Source: JAYZDF01 sp036337945
GTDB lineage: Bacteria > Myxococcota > Kuafuiibacteriia > Kuafuiibacteriales > Kuafuiibacteriaceae
Length of the DNA stretch: 63,862 nucleotides
Reading direction: 5' to 3'
Assembly (NCBI GenBank): GCA_036337945.1
Contig: JAYZDF010000115.1
Span: 1 to 63,862 of the forward strand
Positions 44,503-52,663 of the stretch are shown one piece after another. The translations under genes were made by a program, and so were the position numbers. The first letter of the stretch is position 1. The number at the start of each line of letters is the position of its first letter. The notes under the pieces are model-generated. The model ran no database searches, was not told the DNA's origin, and saw only the letters and a list, made by a program, of their open reading frames with translations.

Positions 44503-45550
44503 TGACGATGTCTCCTGCATTTCGGCACTCGATTCCGGGTAGGGCGCGAAAAAGGTCACGAAATACTCTTGAACGAACGAGGTCAATAAATGCTCTGTAC
44601 CTCGGGTCTCCTTCCAGTTGTTCAGAAAAGCACAAGTCGTAAAACTCTTTCTTGATGGGTCGAAAACTGAGTCCCTGAGAGGATGCAACCGACTCAAGAA
44701 TCCATCCTGCATCCGCGGCTCCACACTTTATAATATCCGCGACAGCTTGGTGACTGTTGGCTTCATTGGTGTAGCCGTTTATTGCTTCAGGTGATGTACG
44801 CGTACGTAGAATTTCGTCGAGAGATGCGCGAGCGCTCGATCCAATCGGTCGATTTATCCATCTGCAATCCGTATTGATAATTCGATCGACACTGAATGAG
44901 TTATAGTTTTCGGAAGCTACAATTCCTGCGTTCCAGGTTGCGTAACGAATAAGTTTGTAGGGAGAGAATTTCCGGAGTTGAGAAACTGCATCATAATTTT
45001 GCGTACTTGATTGGTCACTCCCAAAATGGATGCCTGCCATGTGAACCAACCCAAGCTCCAGAAGCTTCAAAGCTTGCCGGCTTGTCCGTTGCAAAGATAT
45101 AAGGCGAATACCTTGTTTAGCCAGTTCGTCACGAATTAATCCAATAAATGGGTCGCAACTCGCGACGACAAGAGTCTTGGCAGCAAGATGAGGTATGTTT
45201 GGCTCGGGCTTCGCGGTACTTAATAGTCCATCGTGAGGTGTCCAAGATGCGAAGGGCATTTCAACCGGGAACGCGATACGTTGTCCAAAGATATCAGCGC
45301 ACCAAAATCGGTTTTCATTCTTCTTAGGTGGTCGAGCTAGTCGATCGTAAGGCGGTTGGTCAGTCGTTTCGAAAATACTTTCCACGGTCGTTCGAAGAGC
45401 ACGTGCGAGTTGAATCGCGATTTGGACAGAAGGGTTGCAATGTCCACTTTCGATAGCGCTGATGGTTGCTCGAGAGACGCCGGAGGTCTCTGAGAGTTCC
45501 AATTGGGTAAAGCCGTTTTGGCGCCGGATACGTTTTAATGAGGTCAGCAT
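44492..45550 (-). CDS. HTH-XRE plus PBP-like regulator of the molybdate operon
   Basis: 352 aa. The N-terminal HTH (about 9-60) has TQLELSETSGVSRATISAIESGHCNPS, an XRE-type fold. The rest (about 75-345) is a periplasmic-binding-protein-like domain without a signal peptide (PBP_like, Pfam PF12727 type), with VASCDPFIGLIRDEL and GCGAADAGWILESVA-like segments: IKCGAADAGWILESV. Such domains sense small ligands in the cytosol; here, upstream of and overlapping modA, molybdate or molybdopterin is the likely signal. This is inference from context. The gene leads the modABC operon. Confidence 0.8.
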   Translation of the reverse strand: MLTSLKRIRRQNGFTQLELSETSGVSRATISAIESGHCNPSVQIAIQLARALRTTVESIFETTDQPPYDRLARPPKKNENRFWCADIFGQRIAFPVEMPFASWTPHDGLLSTAKPEPNIPHLAAKTLVVASCDPFIGLIRDELAKQGIRLISLQRTSRQALKLLELGLVHMAGIHFGSDQSSTQNYDAVSQLRKFSPYKLIRYATWNAGIVASENYNSFSVDRIINTDCRWINRPIGSSARASLDEILRTRTSPEAINGYTNEANSHQAVADIIKCGAADAGWILESVASSQGLSFRPIKKEFYDLCFSEQLEGDPRYRAFIDLVRSRVFRDLFRALPGIECRNAGDIVNVS

Positions 45551-45751
45551 ACTGGATAGAAGTGACAGGATATTAGCATTTTACTGTCGTTATGCCTCGG
45601 AAAATATGTCATCTCCTAGGGGCATTCATGAGATTCATCTCGAACTATGTAGCCATAGCTGTGCACCTTTTTTGGTTCGATCTGAAAAAAATATGCAACT
45701 GAAGAACTTCTCGATACCTAAAAAGCTCATAGTTACGGGTGATTACCGCTT

Positions 45752-45767
45752 TGGCATCGGGCTTGCT
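45752..45767 (+). promoter_or_regulatory. predicted sigma-54 promoter of the 398-aa protein
   Basis: TGGCAT (45752-45757), five bases, TTGCT (45763-45767), with GG and GC exactly 10 bases apart. The -12 element is perfect; the -24 element differs at two positions of TGGCACG. The predicted start near 45778 gives a 65-base leader to the ATG at 45843. Confidence 0.55.
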
Positions 45768-45842
45768 TTGTCTCTTCGTGTCTGTGGTCGCTGTGAGAGA
45801 TTGTTCTCAGGGCAGGCGTGAAAGAAGGAGAAGGTAAAATAT

Positions 45843-47039
45843 ATGTCGGTATTTGGAGCAGGGAATGAACTAAGGGGTGCGCGGCATTTACTTCGCGCTT
45901 TGGGATTGGAGCAGGTCGTCGATAAGGTTCGCGAGCTCAAAGCATCACCGAAGCAGATGAACGCGCTCGCAGACGATTACCAAAAGACCGGTGGTCTTTC
46001 GGCACCGCGATTGGGCCAAATGTTCGCCACGGGACGAATCCCAGCTCAGCTACCCATGCCTCCCGCGATAGCATCTAATTGTCGATGTCCAAACAAATAC
46101 GCCCCCAATCAATCTTTTGCTCTTCACTCCGCTAATTCTCCAGCGGGAGTGCAACAGCTCGCAAATCGTCAGTCCGGAGCGATGTTGGAGAGGTTCCTCC
46201 AGACTCAGCCATTTGCGCGCCAAAAACTTGAGATGATGCTCGGTGGCCGAGTTCTTCCCGGAGGTATCCAGAACGGTCGCCTGCAACTCCAACAGAACCC
46301 AATGATTCAGCCGTTTGGTGCAAGTGGCTTAGGAGGGCGCCGCGCGATTGCTGCGGCCAACGCTCAGGGATATCTCAATCAATTGAATCAGGCTGCTATG
46401 CGTGGACCAGCACTTGCGCCCCCAATGCACGGCGCACTTCCTGGAATGGGAACTGCAGCACATCAGGGCGCATTGCCTCAAGCCTTGATGGGAGCCCTCA
46501 GAAATCTCTTAGCAGGAGGAGGTCTGCCAAACGGTGTTCAAGCACTTCCGGCACCCCAGGCAGCGCCACTTCAGGGTGGAGGTGCTATCCCAGCTCTGCC
46601 ACCAACGGCGAATGCTCCGATGGGGGCTCAAGGTGCACGTGGTCCCAACCAAGGGCTTTATGCAAACGGAGGCCGAGGCGGAGGAAATATGTTTGGGGCT
46701 GGAGACCCAAACATGCTCAATGCGATTATGGCCGGCGGTATGCCTGGGGGCGGCGCAATGACGGTCGAAGACATGGTCACATTGATGTTTATGATGATAA
46801 TCAAAAAAATGGACCGCGATATTCAAGGGCAAGCGCAACGCATCAACAAATTACAACAGCGACAGGGTGCTCAAGGTGGTCAACAAGGCCAGCCGCCCGG
46901 CGCTCCATCGATCGATGTTGAGACGATGAAGATGAAGCGAACCATCGACAAGAGAAGTCAGATGTTCGACATGTTACGGCAGGTTATTGATAAATATAAC
47001 GAAACGGCCAAAAACATTATTCAATCAGTAGGAAGGTAA
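45843..47039 (+). CDS. low-complexity helical protein, secretion-filament-like C terminus
   Basis: 398 aa, no family recognised. Residues 1-50 are helical. Residues 60-305 are Gly/Ala/Pro/Gln/Asn-rich. Residues 308-340 form a hydrophobic then charged helix (VEDMVTLMFMMIIKKMDRDI) and 360-398 a second one (RSQMFDMLRQVIDKYNETAKNIIQ). The last helix ends in VGR much as needle or filament proteins of type III systems end in a KYN...IIQxxR-like pattern, and the Met-rich helix resembles translocator transmembrane hairpins. There is no signal peptide and no secretion gene in the window, so this is only a hypothesis. GAAGGAGAAGG lies 7 bases before the ATG. A sigma-54-like promoter is upstream and a strong terminator downstream. 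Confidence 0.6.
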   Translation: MSVFGAGNELRGARHLLRALGLEQVVDKVRELKASPKQMNALADDYQKTGGLSAPRLGQMFATGRIPAQLPMPPAIASNCRCPNKYAPNQSFALHSANSPAGVQQLANRQSGAMLERFLQTQPFARQKLEMMLGGRVLPGGIQNGRLQLQQNPMIQPFGASGLGGRRAIAAANAQGYLNQLNQAAMRGPALAPPMHGALPGMGTAAHQGALPQALMGALRNLLAGGGLPNGVQALPAPQAAPLQGGGAIPALPPTANAPMGAQGARGPNQGLYANGGRGGGNMFGAGDPNMLNAIMAGGMPGGGAMTVEDMVTLMFMMIIKKMDRDIQGQAQRINKLQQRQGAQGGQQGQPPGAPSIDVETMKMKRTIDKRSQMFDMLRQVIDKYNETAKNIIQSVGR

Positions 47040-47062
47040 AAAAGGGAACAGAGAGAGCGGCG

Positions 47063-47103
47063 AATGGCCGGCGAACCAAAGGGTTGGCCGGCCATTTTTT
47101 TTT
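47063..47103 (+). terminator. strong intrinsic terminator
   Basis: ATGGCCGGC (47064-47072) pairs with GCCGGCCAT (47087-47095); the inner AACC and GGTT also pair. Nine T residues follow directly (47095-47103). It starts 24 bases after the 398-aa gene's stop, which shows that this gene is a separate transcription unit. Confidence 0.9.
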
Positions 47104-47164
47104 GATTGTTTGTGTTTACGCTTTAGTCATCGACGCCACGGTTTGGGTCTGTTAGATAGTTCGC

Positions 47165-47722
47165 GTGAGAGTACTGAGCCTATCGATTTCGCTCGCGGTC
47201 TACATCGCTATTTTTAGCAGCAACGGGATAGCGAAACCTTCTAGCAGAGGTCTTTCCGTGGGCTCCGAGGCACCTCAATTCACGCTCAAGACCCTGAACC
47301 CCAACCTTTCAAAACATCGCATGTTTTCCTCCCGGAAGTGGTTTGGTCCGAAAAGAGAGACCTCGTCAAAAGGCTTAGCTCTTACGTTTGGTGCTTCGTA
47401 CTGCGAACCTTGTAAGAAAGAACTGGCGGTGCTTGCTAAGAAGTCAAAGGAGATTCGGCAAGCGGGCTATTTTCTTACAGCTGTTATTATTGACCGTGAA
47501 AAGAAAGGCATCGAAGAGATGCGGAAATTGTTGGTAGAAGAACTCAGTTTCGACTTTCCTGCGCTTTCTGACCGCTTTGGCATTTTAGCGCGACGCTACA
47601 AAGCAGATACCTTGCCGATGATGATTGTGGTTGATCCCGAAGGGAAGATCACATGGTCACATACTGGATATGAAAAATCAGCACTTTCTCAATTTCTGGA
47701 AAAGATGGGGACCAAACCTTAG
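47165..47722 (+). CDS. exported thioredoxin-fold (TlpA/AhpC-TSA) protein
   Basis: 185 aa from GTG 47165. A signal peptide-like N terminus (VLSLSISLAVYIAIFSSNGIA) is followed by the fold start GSEAPQFTLKTL and the redox motif Cys80-Glu-Pro-Cys83 after TFGASY. The cis-Pro is in DTLPMMIVVDPEGKI. TlpA-type proteins reduce disulphides or help cytochrome maturation in the periplasm. No ccm genes are near. It converges with trpA, 5 bases apart. Confidence 0.82.
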   Translation: MRVLSLSISLAVYIAIFSSNGIAKPSSRGLSVGSEAPQFTLKTLNPNLSKHRMFSSRKWFGPKRETSSKGLALTFGASYCEPCKKELAVLAKKSKEIRQAGYFLTAVIIDREKKGIEEMRKLLVEELSFDFPALSDRFGILARRYKADTLPMMIVVDPEGKITWSHTGYEKSALSQFLEKMGTKP

Positions 47723-47727
47723 TTTAT

Positions 47728-48528
47728 TCAGCGCGTTGCTTCTTTTAGGCTACGGCATAATTGTCGTACTTCTGAGTTCATCGTGGACACATCTTCGAGA
47801 TTCTTTTCGATTCGCTTTATCAGGGCCGAGCCTACGATGGCACCGTCTGCCCCAGCTTGAAGCACTGACTTCACGTGCTCTGGTGTGGAAATACCAAACC
47901 CAGCAAGCATCGGAATATTGGTGTGTGGACGAAGGCGGTTGATCGTGGCCTTAAGAGAGTCTCCCAGTTCTTGTCGAGTTCCCGTGACCCCAAGATTCGT
48001 TACGACGTATAAATAGCCTTTTGCTAATGGCGTAATTTTAAGAAGTCGTTCAGCGGAGGTGAGCTCGGTAACGATAAAAATAGGAGCCACATTAAATTCT
48101 TCAGCGGCTTGGAGTATCTCAGCAGACTCTTCAAGTGGAAGGTCTGCGATAAGAATCGCGTCTATTCCAACATCGGAAGCGCGTTTGTAAAATTCACGAA
48201 TTCCGTATTGCATGATCAGATTGAAATAGATCAGCAGGGCAAAGGGGACCTCCGTGTCTTTGCGCAAATTCTCCATGAATTGAAAGGCTCGGTCCGTTGT
48301 AAAACCTGCGGCGAGTGAACGTTGGTCCGCAAGTTGAATAGCAGGCCCATCAGCCGGTGGATCGGAGTAGGCAAAGCCAAACTCCATGATGTCTGCACCA
48401 CCTGCAATACAGTTCTTCGCCAATTCAAGAGAGGTCTCGAAGTCCGGGTCACCAATCACCAAAAAAGGCATGAATGCGGCTTCATTTCGTTGTTTGAGTG
48501 ATTCAAAGGTGCTGTTGAGTCTCTTCAT
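47728..48528 (-). CDS. trpA: tryptophan synthase alpha subunit
   Basis: 266 aa. The alpha subunit cleaves indole-3-glycerol phosphate into indole and glyceraldehyde 3-phosphate inside the alpha2-beta2 complex. Catalytic Glu is in DIMEFGFAYSDPPADGP, in which the usual ELGxPFSDP is ME-FGFAYSDP; catalytic Asp in ILIADLPLEES. The phosphate-binding loop is GFGISTPEHV. Last gene of the trp operon; its ATG overlaps the trpB stop (ATGA). Confidence 0.95.
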   Translation of the reverse strand: MKRLNSTFESLKQRNEAAFMPFLVIGDPDFETSLELAKNCIAGGADIMEFGFAYSDPPADGPAIQLADQRSLAAGFTTDRAFQFMENLRKDTEVPFALLIYFNLIMQYGIREFYKRASDVGIDAILIADLPLEESAEILQAAEEFNVAPIFIVTELTSAERLLKITPLAKGYLYVVTNLGVTGTRQELGDSLKATINRLRPHTNIPMLAGFGISTPEHVKSVLQAGADGAIVGSALIKRIEKNLEDVSTMNSEVRQLCRSLKEATR

Positions 48529-49706
48529 TCTTTTTGTGCTCCGATGATATTCATGACGTGGTCCAAGTCCTTATCTCCGCGCCCAGACAAATTGATGAGG
48601 AGGATGTCTTCTTCGGACATATCTTTGGCTAAATCGGGAATCGCTGCGATAGCATGCGAGGTTTCGAGCGCAGGAATAATCCCCTCCGTGCGACTCAGCC
48701 ATGAGAATGCTTCGAGCGCCCGCTCGTCATCAACTGGAAGATAGGTCGCTCTGCCCGAATCTTTGAGCCAAGCGTGTTCCGGGCCAACTCCTGGATAGTC
48801 AAGCCCTGCTGAGACGCTATGAGCTTCGTTGATTTGACCGTCTTTGCTCTGAAGTACGTAAGATATGGACCCGTGCAAACAACCGACTGTTCCTGCGCTG
48901 AGCGTCGCACCGTGCGCACCCGAAAGAATTCCGTGTCCACCGGGCTCGATACCAATAATTGCTACGTCGGGGTCATCAATAAAGGCGGCGAAGAGTCCCA
49001 TTGCATTCGAACCGCCGCCGACGCAAGCGACAACTTTGGTAGGTAATTGCTTTTCGCGTTCCAGCAATTCCGCCCTCGCTTCGTCGCCAATGATTCTCTG
49101 GAAATCTCTGACGATAGTAGGGTAGGGGTGAGGCCCTGCAACTGTGCCGAAGACATAGAAACAATCGCGAACATTGGCGGTCCAGTAGCGCATGGTATCG
49201 TTGATCGCGTCTTTCAAGCTCGCCGATCCCGCCGAGATTGGGCGTACCTTTGCGCCAAAAAGCTCCATTCGTTGAACATTTGGTCGCTGACGCTCGACAT
49301 CTTTTGCGCCCATGAAAATTTCGACTTCCATGTTGAGCATGGCGCCTACAAGAGCTGTAGCGACGCCATGTTGGCCTGCACCCGTCTCAGCGATGAGTTT
49401 CGTCTTGCCCATCTTTTTCGCGAGTAGAGCCTGGCCAATGGTGTTGTTTGTTTTGTGAGCGCCGCCATGGAGCAGGTCTTCGCGCTTGAAGTACACTTTT
49501 GTTCCCACTTCAGAAGAAATTCTTTTCGCATGATAAAGGGCTGTAGGTCTCCCGGCGTAGTCTTTGAGAAGCTGAGACAACTCAAGGTTGAAATCTTTGT
49601 CATCTCGGAAGGTCAGAAAAGCATCTTCGAGTTCTTCGAGCGCCGGAATGAGTAGCTCGGGAACAAAAAGCCCCCCAAATCTTCCAAATTTTCCATCAAG
49701 TTTCAC
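48525..49706 (-). CDS. trpB: tryptophan synthase beta subunit
   Basis: 393 aa, PLP enzyme that joins indole and serine. The PLP Lys is in GGAHKTNN, the Glu in ETGAGQHG and the phosphate loop GGGSNAMG are present. It starts at a GTG that overlaps the trpF stop (GTGA). It works in complex with trpA, whose gene follows with a 4-base overlap. Confidence 0.96.
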   Translation of the reverse strand: MKLDGKFGRFGGLFVPELLIPALEELEDAFLTFRDDKDFNLELSQLLKDYAGRPTALYHAKRISSEVGTKVYFKREDLLHGGAHKTNNTIGQALLAKKMGKTKLIAETGAGQHGVATALVGAMLNMEVEIFMGAKDVERQRPNVQRMELFGAKVRPISAGSASLKDAINDTMRYWTANVRDCFYVFGTVAGPHPYPTIVRDFQRIIGDEARAELLEREKQLPTKVVACVGGGSNAMGLFAAFIDDPDVAIIGIEPGGHGILSGAHGATLSAGTVGCLHGSISYVLQSKDGQINEAHSVSAGLDYPGVGPEHAWLKDSGRATYLPVDDERALEAFSWLSRTEGIIPALETSHAIAAIPDLAKDMSEEDILLINLSGRGDKDLDHVMNIIGAQKE

Positions 49707-50311
49707 GGATTACCTCTTATCGTTTCGCAAAAGTCCAAGATGCGACCTCTGTCTTGCTTCCCATCTATCTCAATACCACTCGCGGTGTCGACGCCGTACG
49801 GTGAAAATTCAGAGATTGCTTTGGAAACATTTGTTTGATTGATGCCTCCGGCGACGAAGAATGGTTTCGTGAGAGACGGAGCGCTGAGTTTAGCCCAGGC
49901 GAATCGCTCGCCTTCCCCTGCTTTCGCACCGTCAAAAAGCCAAAACTCAACGAAGTTGGCGTAGCCTGCCAGGCTTTCGTGCTTGAAGTTTTCGGTGACT
50001 GCAAAAGCTTTTATGACGGGTGCTAGAGTTGCCACCTCGCGGCAGAGTTCAGGGGTTTCGTCGCCGTGAAGTTGAATATAGTCGAGTGGGCATACTGCGT
50101 TTGTTGCTTGGATTACTTCAAAGGATTGGTTCATAAATACACCAACCGCTGATGAATCAGGACAAAACGTGTGAAGAGCCTGTGCCTGCTCTGGGGTGAC
50201 CTGGCGGCGCCGGCCGGGAACAAAATTAAAGCCCACGAATTCGACTTTTGCTTCCGCACAAGCCCTGGCGCCTTGCGCGTCACGGATGCCGCAAATTTTA
50301 ATCTTTACCAT
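49703..50311 (-). CDS. trpF: phosphoribosylanthranilate isomerase
   Basis: 202 aa, single TIM barrel. The N-terminal KICGIRD supplies the catalytic Cys; the catalytic Asp lies in LFDGAKAGEG. Other markers are GFNFVPGRRRQV, IQLHGDE, FVAGGINQ and the phosphate loop DTASGIE, a mild variant of the usual DVSSGVE. It overlaps trpC by 7 bases. Confidence 0.94.
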   Translation of the reverse strand: MVKIKICGIRDAQGARACAEAKVEFVGFNFVPGRRRQVTPEQAQALHTFCPDSSAVGVFMNQSFEVIQATNAVCPLDYIQLHGDETPELCREVATLAPVIKAFAVTENFKHESLAGYANFVEFWLFDGAKAGEGERFAWAKLSAPSLTKPFFVAGGINQTNVSKAISEFSPYGVDTASGIEIDGKQDRGRILDFCETIRGNP

Positions 50312-51063
50312 CCAAGCTCCACAATTTTTTCCTCGATATCGTGCGCAAGCATAATGCTGCTTCCAATCAGAACTGCATCGGCTAAAGAGTGCAGTTTTTC
50401 GACCTGAGTCTTTTCAAAAATGCCACTTTCGGCCACGAGAATGCGTCCCGACGCTTTCACCTGCGGACCTAGTTTGAATATTTGTTCTTCGTGAATGCTA
50501 AGGGTGTTCAAGTCTCGACTATTGACTCCGACGATGGGCGCATTGGTATTTGCTAAAACGTTATCAAGCTCGGCTTCGCTATGAACTTCCACAAGCGCGT
50601 TCATCTGCAACTCGTCTAATTGAGCCAAAAAATCGTTTATTTGTTCCACTTCGAGGACGGAAGCCATCAAAAGGACAGCATCGGCGCCAAAAGACCGTGC
50701 TTCTTCAATCTGAAACGGGTCGACGAAGAAGTCTTTGGCGAGGATAGGGCAGTTCGCGTTTTGTCGTGCGATTTGAAGAAACTCGCTTTTGCCACCAAAA
50801 TATTCGTGGTTCGTGAGAACAGAGATAGCACTGGCGTGCCTTCCGTAAATTGCCGCAATTTTCGCTGGGTCGAAGTCGTCGCGAATCAGTCCGCGGGAGG
50901 GCGACTTCCTCTTGATTTCCGAAATCAAGCCAATTCCAGGTTGAGACAGTGCAGTGAGAAAGCTTCGGTCGCTGCGAGCGAGAGCCGAGAAACCTTGGTG
51001 TTTAGCTTTTCGAGCAATGACAGAACTCTTCGTGGATTCAACGATTTCTTGCAGTACGCTCAT
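50305..51063 (-). CDS. trpC: indole-3-glycerol phosphate synthase
   Basis: 252 aa, monofunctional TrpC. Catalytic Lys is in EIKRKSPSRG, a second Lys in LAKDFFVDP, Glu in LVEVHSEAE; GVNSRDL and the phosphate loop VAESGI close the barrel. It is separate from trpF, unlike in E. coli where the two are fused. ATGA overlap with trpD. Confidence 0.95.
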   Translation of the reverse strand: MSVLQEIVESTKSSVIARKAKHQGFSALARSDRSFLTALSQPGIGLISEIKRKSPSRGLIRDDFDPAKIAAIYGRHASAISVLTNHEYFGGKSEFLQIARQNANCPILAKDFFVDPFQIEEARSFGADAVLLMASVLEVEQINDFLAQLDELQMNALVEVHSEAELDNVLANTNAPIVGVNSRDLNTLSIHEEQIFKLGPQVKASGRILVAESGIFEKTQVEKLHSLADAVLIGSSIMLAHDIEEKIVELGW

Positions 51064-52085
51064 GATGATAACTCGTTTGATAGGTCTTTATAGGAACTTA
51101 GAGTGTCCTGCAGTTTTCCAGAGCGGACAATCTCTACCGCTAGCTTATAACCGTTGGCGATGGAGTCGGCGATATCTGCTATCCATAGTGCTGCACCTGC
51201 GTTAATTGAGACAAGGTCACAGATAGCCGTTGAGACTGTTCCGCGGAGGGTTTGCTCAAATATCTCTAAATTCATCTGAGTGTCACCACCCGTGATCTCA
51301 GCGTGCGCTGCTCGACGAATGCCTAAGTCATCGGGATTGAACTCAAAAGACTCGACATGACCGTCCTGTACAAGCCAGGCAGCCGTTGGACAAGTGGTTG
51401 TAATTTCATCAAGTCCATCCAGACCGTGAACGACAAGAGCTCGAGTAAGACCAAGCCCTGCGAGTGCCTCGGCGATCAGTGGCGCCCTCGCGAGGTCACT
51501 TACTCCTAGTACCTGACGTGAAACATTGGCTGGGTTCGCTAAGGGACCCAAAAAGTTAAAAGAGGTTCTTACGCCCATCTGCTTTCGCACTGGACCCGCG
51601 AACTTCATGGCCGGATGAAAAAGTGGTGCGAGCATGAATACAAAGTTTTGAGTGAGTAGCAGTTGTTCGACCTCTACTTTTCCGAGCGATATGTTTACTC
51701 CCGCTTTTTCTAAAACATCGGCACTCCCACAGCGTCCTGAGCTGGAGCGATTTCCGTGTTTGGCTACTTTTACGCCTGCGGTGGCGACAACGAGCGCACT
51801 GAGTGTAGAAGTGTTCGGGGTGTCGAGACCGCTCCCACCAGTGCCGCACGTATCAAACAAGTCTCCTTCAGCTGATACTGAAGATGCATGGCGCCTGAGC
51901 ACTTTTGCCATTCCTAAGAACTCACTGGCGGTTTCCTTCTTGGTGGCTAAAGCTGAGAGAAAAGAAGCTATCTGAACATCGTTTAGCTGTCCGGTCATTA
52001 TTTCTTCCATCACGGCCTCAGCTAATTCCGCCCCTAGATCTTCATTCCGGAAAAGTGTCTTTGTTGCGTGGAGATAGTTGTTCAT
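51060..52085 (-). CDS. trpD: anthranilate phosphoribosyltransferase
   Basis: 341 aa, not fused to trpG. PRPP-binding FDTCGTGGSG, NTST and KHGNRSSSGRCGSADVLE are present, as is the second metal motif around DGLDEIT. It transfers phosphoribose to anthranilate. ATGA overlaps with trpG before it and trpC after it. Confidence 0.95.
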   Translation of the reverse strand: MNNYLHATKTLFRNEDLGAELAEAVMEEIMTGQLNDVQIASFLSALATKKETASEFLGMAKVLRRHASSVSAEGDLFDTCGTGGSGLDTPNTSTLSALVVATAGVKVAKHGNRSSSGRCGSADVLEKAGVNISLGKVEVEQLLLTQNFVFMLAPLFHPAMKFAGPVRKQMGVRTSFNFLGPLANPANVSRQVLGVSDLARAPLIAEALAGLGLTRALVVHGLDGLDEITTTCPTAAWLVQDGHVESFEFNPDDLGIRRAAHAEITGGDTQMNLEIFEQTLRGTVSTAICDLVSINAGAALWIADIADSIANGYKLAVEIVRSGKLQDTLSSYKDLSNELSS

Positions 52086-52660
52086 TGGTTCAAAAAATTC
52101 CTTATCAAGAGATCACCATCGGGAGTTCCTACACTTTCAGGGTGAAATTGTAGCCCGAACAAAGGTCGTACGTTGTGTTGGATAGCCATGATAAGCTGGT
52201 CAGAAGTCCAGGCCGTGACACGAAGAGTTTCAGGTAGCGAGCTACGGTCGCCAATGAGTGAATGATATCGCATGACCTTCAACGGCGTTGGAAGCTGCTG
52301 AAATAGCCCTTCATTGTTATGTTCAATGGTGTGCATTTTCCCGTGTACAATGCTCGGGGCATGAACGACATTACCGCCTAAATGAGCGATGATGCCTTGG
52401 TGCCCGAGACAGATTCCAAGAACAGGAATGTCCTCAAATGACTCCGTAATGACATTCTTGCAAACCCCAAAATCTCTCGGATTTGATGGGTGACCAGGGC
52501 CAGGAGATAGTACGATATGAGTGGGCCGCAGCCTCTCGAGTTCGGGCAGCGTGATTTCGTCGTTTCGAAACACATCGGGTCTTTGACCGGTGATTGTTCC
52601 AATTTGTTGATACAGGTTGTACGTGAATGAATCGTAATTATCTATGATGACCACTTTCAT
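52082..52660 (-). CDS. trpG: anthranilate synthase glutaminase component
   Basis: 192 aa, class I amidotransferase. Catalytic Cys in GICLGHQ, His and Glu in LQFHPES, oxyanion region SPGPGHPS. It supplies ammonia to TrpE; the N terminus IDNYDSFTYNL is the standard start. In other bacteria the same subunit serves PabB, and no separate pabA is seen here. It begins 3 bases after trpE. Confidence 0.95.
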   Translation of the reverse strand: MKVVIIDNYDSFTYNLYQQIGTITGQRPDVFRNDEITLPELERLRPTHIVLSPGPGHPSNPRDFGVCKNVITESFEDIPVLGICLGHQGIIAHLGGNVVHAPSIVHGKMHTIEHNNEGLFQQLPTPLKVMRYHSLIGDRSSLPETLRVTAWTSDQLIMAIQHNVRPLFGLQFHPESVGTPDGDLLIRNFLNQ

Positions 52661-52663
52661 GAT

